From Lentimonas sp. CC4 (GTDB lineage Bacteria; Verrucomicrobiota; Verrucomicrobiia; Opitutales; Coraliomargaritaceae): a stretch of 64,000 bases of DNA. Position 1 is the stretch's first letter, and the number at the start of each line of letters is the position of its first letter. The stretch lies in NCBI RefSeq assembly GCF_902728235.1, contig NZ_CACVBO010000001.1, positions 1,054,001 through 1,118,000 of the forward strand, in the 5' to 3' direction. A program made the position numbers and the translations under genes. Positions 42,054 to 51,714 of this stretch are shown here, piece by piece. Under the pieces are notes generated by a model. That model was not told where the DNA came from. It ran no database searches and was given only the letters and a program-made list of their open reading frames with translations.

Positions 42054-42461
42054 CTATTTCCAATGGAAATTAATCGGTTTTTCGATCTCTGGATTCAGAC
42101 TGTGATGCACAGGGCAATTCTTGGCCGCTAGCTGAACTTTCCATTGTTGATCATCATCCAGCTCAATCGGTAGCCATACATCGGTCGTTAATTTAGCAAT
42201 ACGGCGTGGCAGACTTTCTGACATCTCTTTCTGCACTTCGATACGCATACCAGACAAATCCAGTCCCAAGCTTTCCATCTGCATCCCTACGATGGTGGCG
42301 ATGCACGAGCCAAGCGCCGATGCACACAGATCCGTTGGTGAGAAACTCTCACCTTTGCCATTATTATCCACCGGCGCATCCGTTTGAAACGTCTTACCTG
42401 ATAGTTCATGTTCGAGCTCGCAGCGTAGCCCGCCTTCGTAATTAATTTTTACTTTAACCAT
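42054..42461 (-). CDS. OsmC-family redox protein
   Basis: The protein is 135 aa from ATG 42461 (MVKVKINYEGGLRCELEHELSG). Two conserved cysteines typical of OsmC/Ohr proteins are visible, one in LCASALGSCIATIVG and one in AKNCPVHHSLNP. The FSPTDLCASALG segment is characteristic. These proteins reduce organic hydroperoxides or act on small thiols in the cytoplasm. It lies 23 bp upstream of ispH on the same strand, possibly co-transcribed. A TTG two codons upstream is an alternative start. Confidence 0.88.
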   Translation of the reverse strand: MVKVKINYEGGLRCELEHELSGKTFQTDAPVDNNGKGESFSPTDLCASALGSCIATIVGMQMESLGLDLSGMRIEVQKEMSESLPRRIAKLTTDVWLPIELDDDQQWKVQLAAKNCPVHHSLNPEIEKPINFHWK

Positions 42462-42601
42462 TTCCAAATGACATTGGCGAAGCAGAAGCCTGGGTCAACT
42501 TCCCGTAACAACTCAATGAAATGTATTCTGCGATTGCACACCGATAGATCACTTCTAATCTACCGTTCTTCAATCAAAGGTCAGGTGCGCCATATACCAT
42601 T

Positions 42602-42970
42602 ATGTTTCAGGTCAATTTCAGCGAACAAAGCATGCACGAGCTCAACCAGCTCGACACTCGCTCACAGATGCTCCTCGTAGAGGTCGTCAGTAGCCTTACT
42701 CAGGATCAGCTCGATCATCCGAATGATGAACTGGGGCGCTTTCAGCGTAATGGTAAAACATACTATCGTGTGCGCGCTGGTGAGTTTCGCATCTACTTTG
42801 AACAGGATAAAGATGGTCTATTCGCACACTATATTCTGCATAAAAACACTTTGTCCGACTTCATATTTCGATTCAAACTCCCTGTGAATGAAGAGTTTAT
42901 GGCCGAACAACACGATTCCTTTTGGAAGTATCTAGAAACAATTCGTCACAAAGAGGACGAAACTGAATAA
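42602..42970 (+). CDS. RelE/ParE-fold protein of unknown role
   Basis: The 122-residue protein begins MFQVNFSEQSMHELNQLDTRSQ and has GRFQRNGKTYYRVRAGEFRIYFEQD, the strand-turn-strand of the RelE/ParE superfamily. A C-terminal extension of about 35 residues (FKLPVNEEFMAEQHDSFWKYLE) is unusual for a toxin. No antitoxin gene lies next to it; the gene 13 bp downstream is pssA. It may be a domesticated, non-toxic member. Confidence 0.65.
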   Translation: MFQVNFSEQSMHELNQLDTRSQMLLVEVVSSLTQDQLDHPNDELGRFQRNGKTYYRVRAGEFRIYFEQDKDGLFAHYILHKNTLSDFIFRFKLPVNEEFMAEQHDSFWKYLETIRHKEDETE

Positions 42971-42983
42971 CAGCCACCACTGA

Positions 42984-43853
42984 ATGTCTGAACCTGCACA
43001 AAAGCCACCCCATCAGTATGCCGACTCAGGTGAGGCGAGCCATATTTATCTCCTCCCAAATAGCTTAACAGCTGGAAATCTATTCTTTGGATTTTTAGCC
43101 ATTATGCGCTGCATCGAGGCGAACTTCGCGACTGATCCCACGATCGTAAACGCGCATTTCACTCAAGCAGTCTGGTTCATCTTCTTTGGCGTCGTCTGTG
43201 ATGCCTTTGATGGCCGTGTCGCACGTATGGGCGGGCGTGAATCGCTCTTCGGCATCGAATTTGATTCGATTGCGGATGTTATCTCATTTGGTGTCGCACC
43301 AGCGATGATGATGATCTTCCTGATCCTCAAGCCAACTGAGCAATATGAAGGCGTGCTGCCAGTCAGCCAACTGATCGGCTTCATTTACCTACTCTGCGCA
43401 GCTGTGCGCTTGGCACGGTTCAACGTATTGACGCACCCGATGCTTGCTCCTGCGGAACGTTTAAAAGGCACCAAGGACTTTCTCGGTCTACCCGTGCCCG
43501 CGGCAGCTGGTATGGTTGCCTCGCTCGTATTAGTTTACACAAGCTTTGAGAAACATGGTTATGAGATGCATGGTTTCGAGTTAGTCATGCCTCCATTGAT
43601 GTTGGCCATCGCTTTTCTTATGATCAGCAACATCCCGTATCCAAGCTTCAAAGAGGTCGATTGGCAGACTAGCACACGTGTGCGCACCTTTATTCTACTC
43701 ATACTTTGCCTTGGTATTGCCTTCATCTTTAAGGAGCTGTTCTTCGCCATCCTAGCTTTTACCTACATCAGTTACGGACCTATTCGCTACCTGTTCCGCC
43801 TATACCGCGCTAGAAAGCGCTTAAACCGCACTAAACAAGCGCATGGTGAATAA
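42984..43853 (+). CDS. pssA: CDP-diacylglycerol-serine O-phosphatidyltransferase
   Basis: The 289-aa membrane enzyme carries the CDP-alcohol phosphatidyltransferase motif as DAFDGRVARMGG followed by the second half FGIEFDSIAD; the full D-G-x2-A-R-x8-G-x3-D-x3-D pattern is intact. Six or more hydrophobic segments follow. It makes phosphatidylserine, the precursor of phosphatidylethanolamine. Start ATG 42984, 13 bp after the RelE-fold gene, with no Shine-Dalgarno sequence. It is somewhat longer than Bacillus-type PssA because of a C-terminal extension. Confidence 0.9.
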   Translation: MSEPAQKPPHQYADSGEASHIYLLPNSLTAGNLFFGFLAIMRCIEANFATDPTIVNAHFTQAVWFIFFGVVCDAFDGRVARMGGRESLFGIEFDSIADVISFGVAPAMMMIFLILKPTEQYEGVLPVSQLIGFIYLLCAAVRLARFNVLTHPMLAPAERLKGTKDFLGLPVPAAAGMVASLVLVYTSFEKHGYEMHGFELVMPPLMLAIAFLMISNIPYPSFKEVDWQTSTRVRTFILLILCLGIAFIFKELFFAILAFTYISYGPIRYLFRLYRARKRLNRTKQAHGE

Positions 43854-45225
<1,372 letters not shown>

Positions 45226-45268
45226 GTTTGTAGGCCAATCGGCTGACATACAGTTATACTTTAATTAC

Positions 45269-45309
45269 CGAGCGAGTGGGCTATTGTCTCACTCGCTCGT
45301 TTGTGTTTT
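45269..45309 (+). terminator. Rho-independent terminator of dnaN
   Basis: The stem CGAGCGAGT/ACTCGCTCG (9 bp, with one further possible pair) is followed by TTTGTGTTTT. It lies 43 bp past the dnaN stop. Confidence 0.85.
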
Positions 45310-45409
45310 AAAGGCTGATATAAATAGAAGATGGAACAAGCGCCGATCCTAAGGATCATAACAGCCAAGCTTTTATATTAATCCTTAGATCGATTTATCA
45401 CTTTTATAT

Positions 45410-46300
45410 ATGTTCGACCCATCATCATCGACCTTCGAATACATCCTATTTACCATCACGATTTTAACCATGATTTTGCCAAAACTAGGGCAAAAGAAAG
45501 GCATCCCTATGTTCGTCGTAGTCAGTCGCTGGTTACGTTGGGTATTATTTGGCGGAATCTTTGCGTATGTATTGAAAACATTTGAGATTTCATACCGTCC
45601 AGACTGGGTCCATTTTGTAACTGGTTTAGCTATTTGGTTCATGCTTGAGACTGGGTATTACTGGATCGCGATTAAAGCACTGAGTCGCAGTGAAATACCA
45701 CTGTTTCCGAGCTTTAAAATCAATTTAGATGGTGATGAATGGCCAGCAGATCCTTTATTCATTGAAGTGCGTGAGTGGCTCAGAGAACAAAAATTTAAGC
45801 GTTTGAGTGCATTGAAGGCGGAGTTGTTTGAAGGCACATTCTTGCGCGCATCGATTTACGAAAGCGCGGATCAACTCACACGGCTACAAATTCTATTTAT
45901 TCCGAAGAGTAAAGGCGGAGCAAATGCCTGCTATACACTGAGCACGAATGGTGAAAATGATCGCCGACTCATTACCGATAACTTGTTTTTGCCATTTGGT
46001 GGATATTATCCAGAGGGTTGGAATATCATGCGTAAGCCATTGATTGGTTCGCTCAAGCGTTTGCTGAAATTACACCGTCAACGTTTAATAAAAAGTAGCA
46101 TGACACTCATTCCTTTCGAGGATGAGCCGTTGGAGGAATTGAACGATCAACAGCGTATTTTGGAGCGTCTCAATCTAGAAACCGGATTTTTAACGCCGCG
46201 ACAGTTCCAAGAAGAAATTGGTAAAATCTCTTATGACGGCCGCTATCGTTTGTGGAAGGAAATGTGGTTGCTTGCGTATCTTGGCCGGTCGGTTTCGTAA
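45410..46300 (+). CDS. Hypothetical membrane-anchored protein
   Basis: The protein is 296 aa. The N-terminal 95 residues carry three hydrophobic segments (FEYILFTITILTMILP, WVLFGGIFAYVL, FVTGLAIWFMLETGYYWI). The remaining 200 residues are a soluble, mixed alpha/beta part with EVREWLREQKFKRLSALKAELFEG and FLPFGGYYPEGWNIMRKPL. No catalytic motif is recognised. It is a single-gene unit between dnaN and a repeat element. Confidence 0.65.
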   Translation: MFDPSSSTFEYILFTITILTMILPKLGQKKGIPMFVVVSRWLRWVLFGGIFAYVLKTFEISYRPDWVHFVTGLAIWFMLETGYYWIAIKALSRSEIPLFPSFKINLDGDEWPADPLFIEVREWLREQKFKRLSALKAELFEGTFLRASIYESADQLTRLQILFIPKSKGGANACYTLSTNGENDRRLITDNLFLPFGGYYPEGWNIMRKPLIGSLKRLLKLHRQRLIKSSMTLIPFEDEPLEELNDQQRILERLNLETGFLTPRQFQEEIGKISYDGRYRLWKEMWLLAYLGRSVS

Positions 46301-46338
46301 GGTTACTCATCATCTTAATCCTTTGATCGGAGTCGAAA

Positions 46339-46464
46339 GTAGGGGTGTTGCTTGCGACACCCGCGTCGGTTGGAGGTCATTACGAATCTTCGTTTACGTA
46401 TGGCTTTACGCGGGCCTCACAAGTAAAGCCCCTGAAGGTCATGGAGTTTTGCAACGACCCCTAC
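46339..46464. repeat. GTAGGGG...CCCCTAC palindromic element overlapping a gene end
   Basis: The left arm GTAGGGGTGTTGCTTGCG and right arm TTGCAACGACCCCTAC are inverted ends like those of the array at 16 kb. Internal GCGGGCCTCACAAGTAAAGCCCC resembles a nested arm. The last four bases lie inside the next minus-strand gene and provide its TAG stop. Confidence 0.65.
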
Positions 46465-47366
46465 GAAGATTTCGCTCCCTTATGATGCACCGTGTCGATT
46501 CGAAGAGCGAGTTGGTGGATCTGGATACCAGTGAGCTGTTTAATTTGATCGATGATGTAGTGCTGTAAGGCTTGTGTCGAAGCGGCTATTTCGAGTCCGA
46601 AGGGGATGTTGAGCCGCAGCGTCACATCGTAGCCGTCGTTGCGTGGCTTGATCTGAATTTTACGCACCTTGATACTCGGAGACTTTTCGTTGATACAATG
46701 CAGTAGCATTTGGGTAAGTGCTGCCTCACTAATAGTAATGTCACCATGCTTATGATAGCGGGGGCGGACTACGGTTTTATCATAGACACGTGCTGGACCG
46801 AAGATTTTTAAGCTGCGTTCGCACCAGACTTGAACCGCCTTTGCGACCATGCGTGGATAGGCTTGTTTGACCTCGATTATCGGTAGCGGAATGATGTGTT
46901 TCCCGTAGGTTTTGCGGTCGTGGATCGCCAGGGCGATTTCTTCCTCTGTGGCGATCTCTTCGATTTTGATGAAGCGTATTGGTTGAGGAATATTCAGCGT
47001 TTCGCAGTTGCGCCGAATCATTTTCTCGCTGGTGCCGAGAAGGAGAATCTTGTTGAAGTCGCCGTGTTGGATCGCGTCTTGCACAGCTCGTCGGTGGTCG
47101 AGATTATGAAAGATGGCTGTCTTGACGGCTGTGAAGTAGCGTGCTTTGTGTTTGGCGGACTCGCCTGCGATGATCTTGCCTTTGTGAATCAGCAGTCCGT
47201 CATCGATAATACAGTCGATCTGATGAGAGTTAGCGACCAGACGTGCTCGAAAGCTCTTGCCTGTGCCTGCCTTTCCGACCAGCGCAAATACCTCCAAGTG
47301 CCTCGTTTTAAGACGCGCTTGTTTCCATGTGCGATGTAGTTTCGACAAGATAACCTTATGGACCAT
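46461..47366 (-). CDS. P-loop ATPase fused to an Asp23-like domain
   Basis: This is a 301-residue protein. Near the N-terminus VFALVGKAGTGKSFRARLV (about 27-44) is a Walker A motif. IDCIIDDGLLIHKGKIIAG resembles an adjacent acidic switch, and KILLLGTSEKM follows. The C-terminal 110 residues fit the Asp23/Gls24 pattern (ITISEAALTQMLLHC, then DVTLRLNIPFGLEIAASTQALQ and IDQIKQLTGIQIHQLALRID). It is probably a cytoplasmic nucleotide-binding protein; the partner or substrate is unknown. The stop codon is contributed by a palindromic repeat, so the last residues (GAKSS) may be recent. Confidence 0.7.
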   Translation of the reverse strand: MVHKVILSKLHRTWKQARLKTRHLEVFALVGKAGTGKSFRARLVANSHQIDCIIDDGLLIHKGKIIAGESAKHKARYFTAVKTAIFHNLDHRRAVQDAIQHGDFNKILLLGTSEKMIRRNCETLNIPQPIRFIKIEEIATEEEIALAIHDRKTYGKHIIPLPIIEVKQAYPRMVAKAVQVWCERSLKIFGPARVYDKTVVRPRYHKHGDITISEAALTQMLLHCINEKSPSIKVRKIQIKPRNDGYDVTLRLNIPFGLEIAASTQALQHYIIDQIKQLTGIQIHQLALRIDTVHHKGAKSS

Positions 47367-47529
47367 TTCCTTAGTATAAGATATAATACTGGCTAAATGT
47401 CGATACTATATGTGTTGGAGATGCTTATCGAGAGCAGTTTATGCGAGAGATGGCCTCCGGGGCGCCATCGCTCCTAAACAACTAACAATGCTGGTTAGAC
47501 GAAACAGCGCTCGTGCCTCACATTTAATA

Positions 47530-48297
47530 TCACTGCTGTCGCTTAAACGCTACCGCTAGTCCCATGAGGGTCAGATCTTCGACGAACAAACTCTTCTGTG
47601 CCCAGTCTTGAGTGAGATTGGCGATGCTGCCGCCAGTGGAGAGCACGATGGGTTCGCCTTCACCGCGGGCGTGAAGCTCCGCTAGGACGCGGGCACGGAG
47701 AGCATCGACCATGCCTGAAAATCCGACTGCGACGCCAAGTTTCATGGCGTGCACTGTAGATTTACCGATCGCGCCTTCGACGTTGAGTAGGTCGTCCTCG
47801 CTGAGTTCTGGGAGGAGTGCGGTTTGCTCGTGCAGGTAGTGCGTCATCACGGCGAGGCCGGGGGCTATGATACCGCCTTCGTAGCCGACGCTGGTAATGA
47901 TGTCGAAAGTTACGGCGGTGCCCATGTCGAGAATGATAGCGGGCACGCCGTAAAATTCTTGCACGGCGATGGAGTTGGCGATGCGGTCTTGGCCGATTTC
48001 GGCTGGCTTCGGGTAGGCTAACTTAAGTCCACGGCACGTTTCGTGTGTGAGGTGGAAGACGGGCAGGCCGAAGGGCTTCACACTGGCGACGAGGTTGGCA
48101 TTGATATCGGGCACCACTGAGCAAAAGGAGATGCCTTCGGCGTGCTCCAGTAGCAATGTGATGGCTGCAGCAAACTCTGCGGAGGGCCCGTCGATGAAAT
48201 GACGCGTAGGGAAGTGCCCTGTTTGGATGACTGCTTGTCCATCCACTAATCCGTAGTGGGTGCTGGTGTTACCGACATCGATACTTAAAATTTTCAT
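47530..48297 (-). CDS. coaX: Type III pantothenate kinase
   Basis: The 255-aa protein belongs to the acetate/sugar kinase fold. [17 protein letters not shown] carries the phosphate-1 loop, and the GQDRIAN and [14 protein letters not shown] segments hold the catalytic Asp and phosphate-2 loop. GGIIAPGL lies at the pantothenate site, and [12 protein letters not shown] contains the adenosine loop. It starts CoA biosynthesis, in the cytoplasm and without feedback inhibition by CoA. It follows birA and nadC on the same strand, a common cofactor gene grouping. A dispersed repeat separates it from birA. Confidence 0.95.
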   Translation of the reverse strand: MKILSIDVGNTSTHYGLVDGQAVIQTGHFPTRHFIDGPSAEFAAAITLLLEHAEGISFCSVVPDINANLVASVKPFGLPVFHLTHETCRGLKLAYPKPAEIGQDRIANSIAVQEFYGVPAIILDMGTAVTFDIITSVGYEGGIIAPGLAVMTHYLHEQTALLPELSEDDLLNVEGAIGKSTVHAMKLGVAVGFSGMVDALRARVLAELHARGEGEPIVLSTGGSIANLTQDWAQKSLFVEDLTLMGLAVAFKRQQ

Positions 48298-48304
48298 AGC
48301 TGTA

Positions 48305-48382
48305 AGGAGTTAGAATTTAGGAGTTAGTTACAGTGCGTGGCTTCTGACTACTAGCTCCTAACTTCTTAATTCTTTTTTAAAG
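48305..48382. repeat. Dispersed TTAGAAG repeat, copy D (overlaps birA end)
   Basis: GGAGTTAGAATTTAGGAGTTAG is followed by TTCTGACTACTAGCTCC and CTTCTTAATTCTTTTTTAAAG. The arms are inverted relative to each other. The right end enters birA, whose final residues TLKKN and stop TAA are encoded within the repeat, as at the vapC end. Confidence 0.65.
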
Positions 48383-49388
48383 TCACATCGCCGGCACGAA
48401 TCGAAATCGTGCTGCCATCTGGTTGAGTGAGTAGTAGGGCACCGGATTCGTCGATGCCACTGGCGATACCGGAAATCTCTTTGCCGCCTTGGAGAGCGGT
48501 CACTGGTTTGCCGTTCAGGGAACTAAGTGGTGTCCAGGCTTCAGGGAGTGTCTCTGTAGTCTTATCGTGGATACAGGCCTCGTAGGCCTCGTTGACAGCT
48601 TGCAGCACACGGGCAGCGACTTTGTTGATCGGCACTTCTTGGCCGTTGATAGCGTAGAGGCTAGTGGCGATACTTTGGAGTTCTTTGGGAAAACTGGATG
48701 GATTACTGTTTAGGTTAATGCCTATGCCAAAAATGATGCTACGCATGCTGTCGGCGTCCATTTTTGCTTCGGTGAGCATGCCGGCGAATTTACGGCCGTC
48801 GCAGTGGAGATCATTGGGCCACTTGATCTGAAGCTTGGCTTTGGGCGTGAAGCTTTGCAGTGCGCGGCAAATGTAAATGCCTGCCCAGAGCGTGAAGTCT
48901 TGGAGTTGTTGCGGCGGGATGTTGGGTTCAAAGAGAACAGAGAGGTAGAGATTATCAGCCGAGGCGCTATACCATTCACGTCCGAGGCGGCCACGGCCTT
49001 TGGTTTGGCAGCTGGAGGCGATGGCGAAGGGGCTCTTGGTTGCGTAGGTAATTTGCCGCTCTGCTTCGCTGTTGGTGCTGTCAATTACAGGGAAGTAGCG
49101 CACATCAATCTCCGTGGCCGCCGCTTCTAAGTAATAGCGGATCAGTGCAGGATGCAGGACTTCGGGCTCTTTGACTAGACGGTAGCCGCGGTTACGCACG
49201 GCCTCGACGTCGAAATTCTTTTCACGTAGTTTCTCGAGCTTGCCGTGGATTGCAGGGCGCGAGACACCGAGTTGTTCGGCGAGTAAACTGCCGGAGACAT
49301 AGTCTTCGGGCGCATCAAGCAAGGCTTTGAGGATCGTGAATTCGTCCTCGGTGCTTTTCGCTTCTTTATAATCGGTGTCGTTGCTCAT
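48366..49388 (-). CDS. birA: Bifunctional biotin-protein ligase/biotin operon repressor
   Basis: This 340-residue protein has an N-terminal winged helix (about 18-75: [38 protein letters not shown]). The ligase domain carries [23 protein letters not shown] (the GRGRxGR biotinyl-AMP loop) and [18 protein letters not shown], and an SH3-like C-terminal domain follows. It activates biotin and attaches it to carboxylases, and probably represses biotin genes. The C-terminus overlaps a dispersed repeat. Confidence 0.94.
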   Translation of the reverse strand: MSNDTDYKEAKSTEDEFTILKALLDAPEDYVSGSLLAEQLGVSRPAIHGKLEKLREKNFDVEAVRNRGYRLVKEPEVLHPALIRYYLEAAATEIDVRYFPVIDSTNSEAERQITYATKSPFAIASSCQTKGRGRLGREWYSASADNLYLSVLFEPNIPPQQLQDFTLWAGIYICRALQSFTPKAKLQIKWPNDLHCDGRKFAGMLTEAKMDADSMRSIIFGIGINLNSNPSSFPKELQSIATSLYAINGQEVPINKVAARVLQAVNEAYEACIHDKTTETLPEAWTPLSSLNGKPVTALQGGKEISGIASGIDESGALLLTQPDGSTISIRAGDVTLKKN

Positions 49389-49486
49389 GGTTTCGTGAGA
49401 GAAGTGAGATGAGTGATAGTGAGGAGTGAGAGTGGTGAACAGTTTTTCTAGGCTTAATCTTAATCATCTTTATTATGGTGGGTGCT

Positions 49487-49540
49487 GCGCTCACGCGTAA
49501 CAGACAAGACGGAGGTCTGCTGGAGATGGCGCCGCAAGGT
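49487..49540. repeat. Partial dispersed repeat block upstream of birA
   Basis: AGACGGAGGTCTGCTGGAGATGGCG matches the internal block of copies B and C (24 kb and 37 kb) without their outer ends. It lies in the 200-bp gap between nadC and birA. Confidence 0.5.
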
Positions 49541-49589
49541 TTGTGCCACTTTCCCACTTTCACTCGCCGAAGGCGTTCACTCTCACTGT

Positions 49590-50519
49590 TTACAGCCAAT
49601 CCAGGCCAATATCCTTCCATGTGCTTTGGTGCACGGGTGCACCGGTGGAGATGAAGTCGAGGCCGAGGATGCCGAGTGCCGGAAGTGTATCGATCTGAAT
49701 GCCGCCGCTGGCTTCGGTGCAGGCGCTGTCACCGATGAGTTCAATGGCGGCTTTGAGGGCTTCCTCTGAGAAATTATCGAGTAGAATAATGTCGGCGCCG
49801 GCTTCGAGCACGGGTGGAATTTGCTCTAGCGTATCGACTTCGACTTCGATCGCTAGGCCTTCGCATGCGCCGCGGGCTAGACTCACAGTCTGCGTGAGAC
49901 GGTCGCCACCAGTGGCTCCAGCTACGGCGAGGTGGTTGTCTTTGAGCATGACACGATCAAACAAACCGATACGGTGGTTATAGCCGCCGCCACAGGCGAA
50001 GGCATATTTTTGTAGCACGCGGTAGCCAGGCAGTGTTTTACGTGTGTCGAGTAGCACGGTGTCGCTTTGGCCGAGTGCATCGACGTAGGCACGTGTTTCG
50101 GTCGCGATACCGGCGAGGTGTTGAAGGAAATTGAGGATGATACGTTCGGCTTGCAGCAGCGGTCCGGAAGGTCCGGAAAGTTTGCCTATGGCATCGCCGG
50201 CTGCGAGACTGCCACCATCTTGCACGTGTGCTTCAAAGGTGCAGCCTTCGCCGTAGGCATCGAGTGCGAGCTGCACGAGTCCGAGTCCGCAGATGACCAT
50301 GGGCTCGCGGGCGGTGAGTTGGGCAGTGCCAGTCGTGCCTTCGGGCATGAGTGCGGTGGTGACATCGCCAAGGCGTTCTGGCCGTGTCGCGAGGCCAGCA
50401 CCAGCAAGGTCTTCGATTTTAGCGAGGCCTACGAGTTGGCGCAAGTAGTCGGGGTCGAGATCGGCCCAGGTGAGCTGTGTGCGAAAGTCGGTTTGTGTGT
50501 ATCTACGTTCGGTGGACAT
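49590..50519 (-). CDS. nadC: Nicotinate-nucleotide pyrophosphorylase (carboxylating)
   Basis: The protein is 309 aa from ATG 50519 ([22 protein letters not shown]). A longer frame from 50579 overlaps the lipoprotein gene and is rejected. Motifs include [53 protein letters not shown] (substrate-binding Lys/Arg/His), VMLKDNHL and [10 protein letters not shown], and then the DIILLDNFS strand of the barrel. It converts quinolinate and PRPP to nicotinate mononucleotide in NAD synthesis. It starts 7 bp after a BamE-like lipoprotein gene. Confidence 0.95.
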   Translation of the reverse strand: MSTERRYTQTDFRTQLTWADLDPDYLRQLVGLAKIEDLAGAGLATRPERLGDVTTALMPEGTTGTAQLTAREPMVICGLGLVQLALDAYGEGCTFEAHVQDGGSLAAGDAIGKLSGPSGPLLQAERIILNFLQHLAGIATETRAYVDALGQSDTVLLDTRKTLPGYRVLQKYAFACGGGYNHRIGLFDRVMLKDNHLAVAGATGGDRLTQTVSLARGACEGLAIEVEVDTLEQIPPVLEAGADIILLDNFSEEALKAAIELIGDSACTEASGGIQIDTLPALGILGLDFISTGAPVHQSTWKDIGLDWL

Positions 50520-50526
50520 GTTGGAA

Positions 50527-50949
50527 TTAGTCGTATGATTGAAAGTCTGAGACTCTTTGGTTACTGCGCTCAAAGACAATACGCTTTCTTAATTTACTTC
50601 GTGTGGGGGTGCCACTGACGCCGATTCCAGCTCCGACGCCACCACCGCGGGAGCTGATGCCTATGGAGTTGAAGATATTATAATCAGGTTCGAGTTCGTC
50701 ATATTCCCAAATATAGCGTGTGCCGTTTGAGTCTGTGTCGGACTTAATGTGGCTGGGTTTTCCGAGTGACATGCGGACTTGGTCTTCGTCGAATCCGACG
50801 GCGATTTGACCTAAGCGGATGAGGCGCTTTTCGGCGGCGGTGTAGCTGTTGAACTGCGGGCTATTCTCTTGGATGCGTTGGCTTGGAGTGGAGCAAGCGC
50901 TGATGAATAGGGCGATTAAAAGCGCGAACAGCGTATGGGATCGTTTCAT
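50527..50949 (-). CDS. BamE/SmpA-like lipoprotein
   Basis: The protein is 140 aa. The signal peptide [19 protein letters not shown] has a lipobox ISAC with Cys19. The mature part has [25 protein letters not shown], the helix-helix-turn start of BamE-like domains (...G.s...V...lG.P), then [11 protein letters not shown] and a C-terminal strand with [10 protein letters not shown] Gly-rich loop ([15 protein letters not shown]) interrupts the domain. It may belong to outer-membrane assembly or be one of many uncharacterised BamE-fold lipoproteins. It precedes nadC by 7 bp. Confidence 0.7.
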   Translation of the reverse strand: MKRSHTLFALLIALFISACSTPSQRIQENSPQFNSYTAAEKRLIRLGQIAVGFDEDQVRMSLGKPSHIKSDTDSNGTRYIWEYDELEPDYNIFNSIGISSRGGGVGAGIGVSGTPTRSKLRKRIVFERSNQRVSDFQSYD

Positions 50950-51082
50950 GATTGGTGAGTGTTGGAGTATACAGTGTATAATTTGATGGATTCACGCTAT
51001 CGTATCAATGGATTCGCTCCAGCATATTGTTTTTGATGAAAACACGCTCGCACTATGAGGGGTCTTCCCTATTACAGTTAAC

Positions 51083-51709
51083 ATGGTTTTGGAAATCTGC
51101 TTTGTGGTAGCCCTTGTAATTGGAGTGGCTGTGGTTTTTTGGGTGATGGTGCGACATGCTTCACAGAAGATCGTTGGGCAGTATCGTCAAATGGCACTGC
51201 AACTAAAAGTTGCGCTGACGGAGCCAGAGGCACAGCTCTACGGTTTTGTTCGTTCAGAGCCTTTTCTCCACGGTATGTATCGTAAACGTGAGATTTCCAT
51301 ATCAACTCCTGCTAAGGGACTGCAAAACACGCGCCAGATTGAGACGGTCGTGAAGGTTGGTGTGAAGCAGTCGTCCTTTACGTTTCAAATGACTGCGACT
51401 GGGTTGATTGGTGCATTGCAGCAGCGCGACAGCGGATCGAAGAAGCGTTGGATGAGTGGCGATTCTAGCTTTGATACTGTGGTTGACGTGCGCACCAGTG
51501 ATGAAGGACGGTTTGCTCGTATATTTCACGTGGATCGTCGGGCCTTGATTTCGAAAGTATTAAGAGGTTCGAAGGCGAGGATTACCATGCGAGACGGAGT
51601 CTTGTCGTTCGCTGAGTTGGGACTCATTGCCGACGATCTCAAGCGAGAGCGCATCATAGAAATCACTGACTTATTGTGTGATTTCGCCGAAGTGGTGGAA
51701 GGTCGCTAA
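51083..51709 (+). CDS. Hypothetical protein with N-terminal membrane anchor
   Basis: The 208-residue protein has one membrane helix (about 2-24: VLEICFVVALVIGVAVVFWVMV), then a soluble domain. A GLIGALQQRDSGSKKRWMSGD segment and the stretch FDTVVDVRTSDEGRFARIF suggest strands, and a terminal helix reads ERIIEITDLLCDFAEVVE. I know of similar membrane-anchored proteins without assigned function but cannot name a family. It is tail-to-tail with the Cache-AlbA gene. Confidence 0.65.
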   Translation: MVLEICFVVALVIGVAVVFWVMVRHASQKIVGQYRQMALQLKVALTEPEAQLYGFVRSEPFLHGMYRKREISISTPAKGLQNTRQIETVVKVGVKQSSFTFQMTATGLIGALQQRDSGSKKRWMSGDSSFDTVVDVRTSDEGRFARIFHVDRRALISKVLRGSKARITMRDGVLSFAELGLIADDLKRERIIEITDLLCDFAEVVEGR

Positions 51710-51714
51710 GGCCG

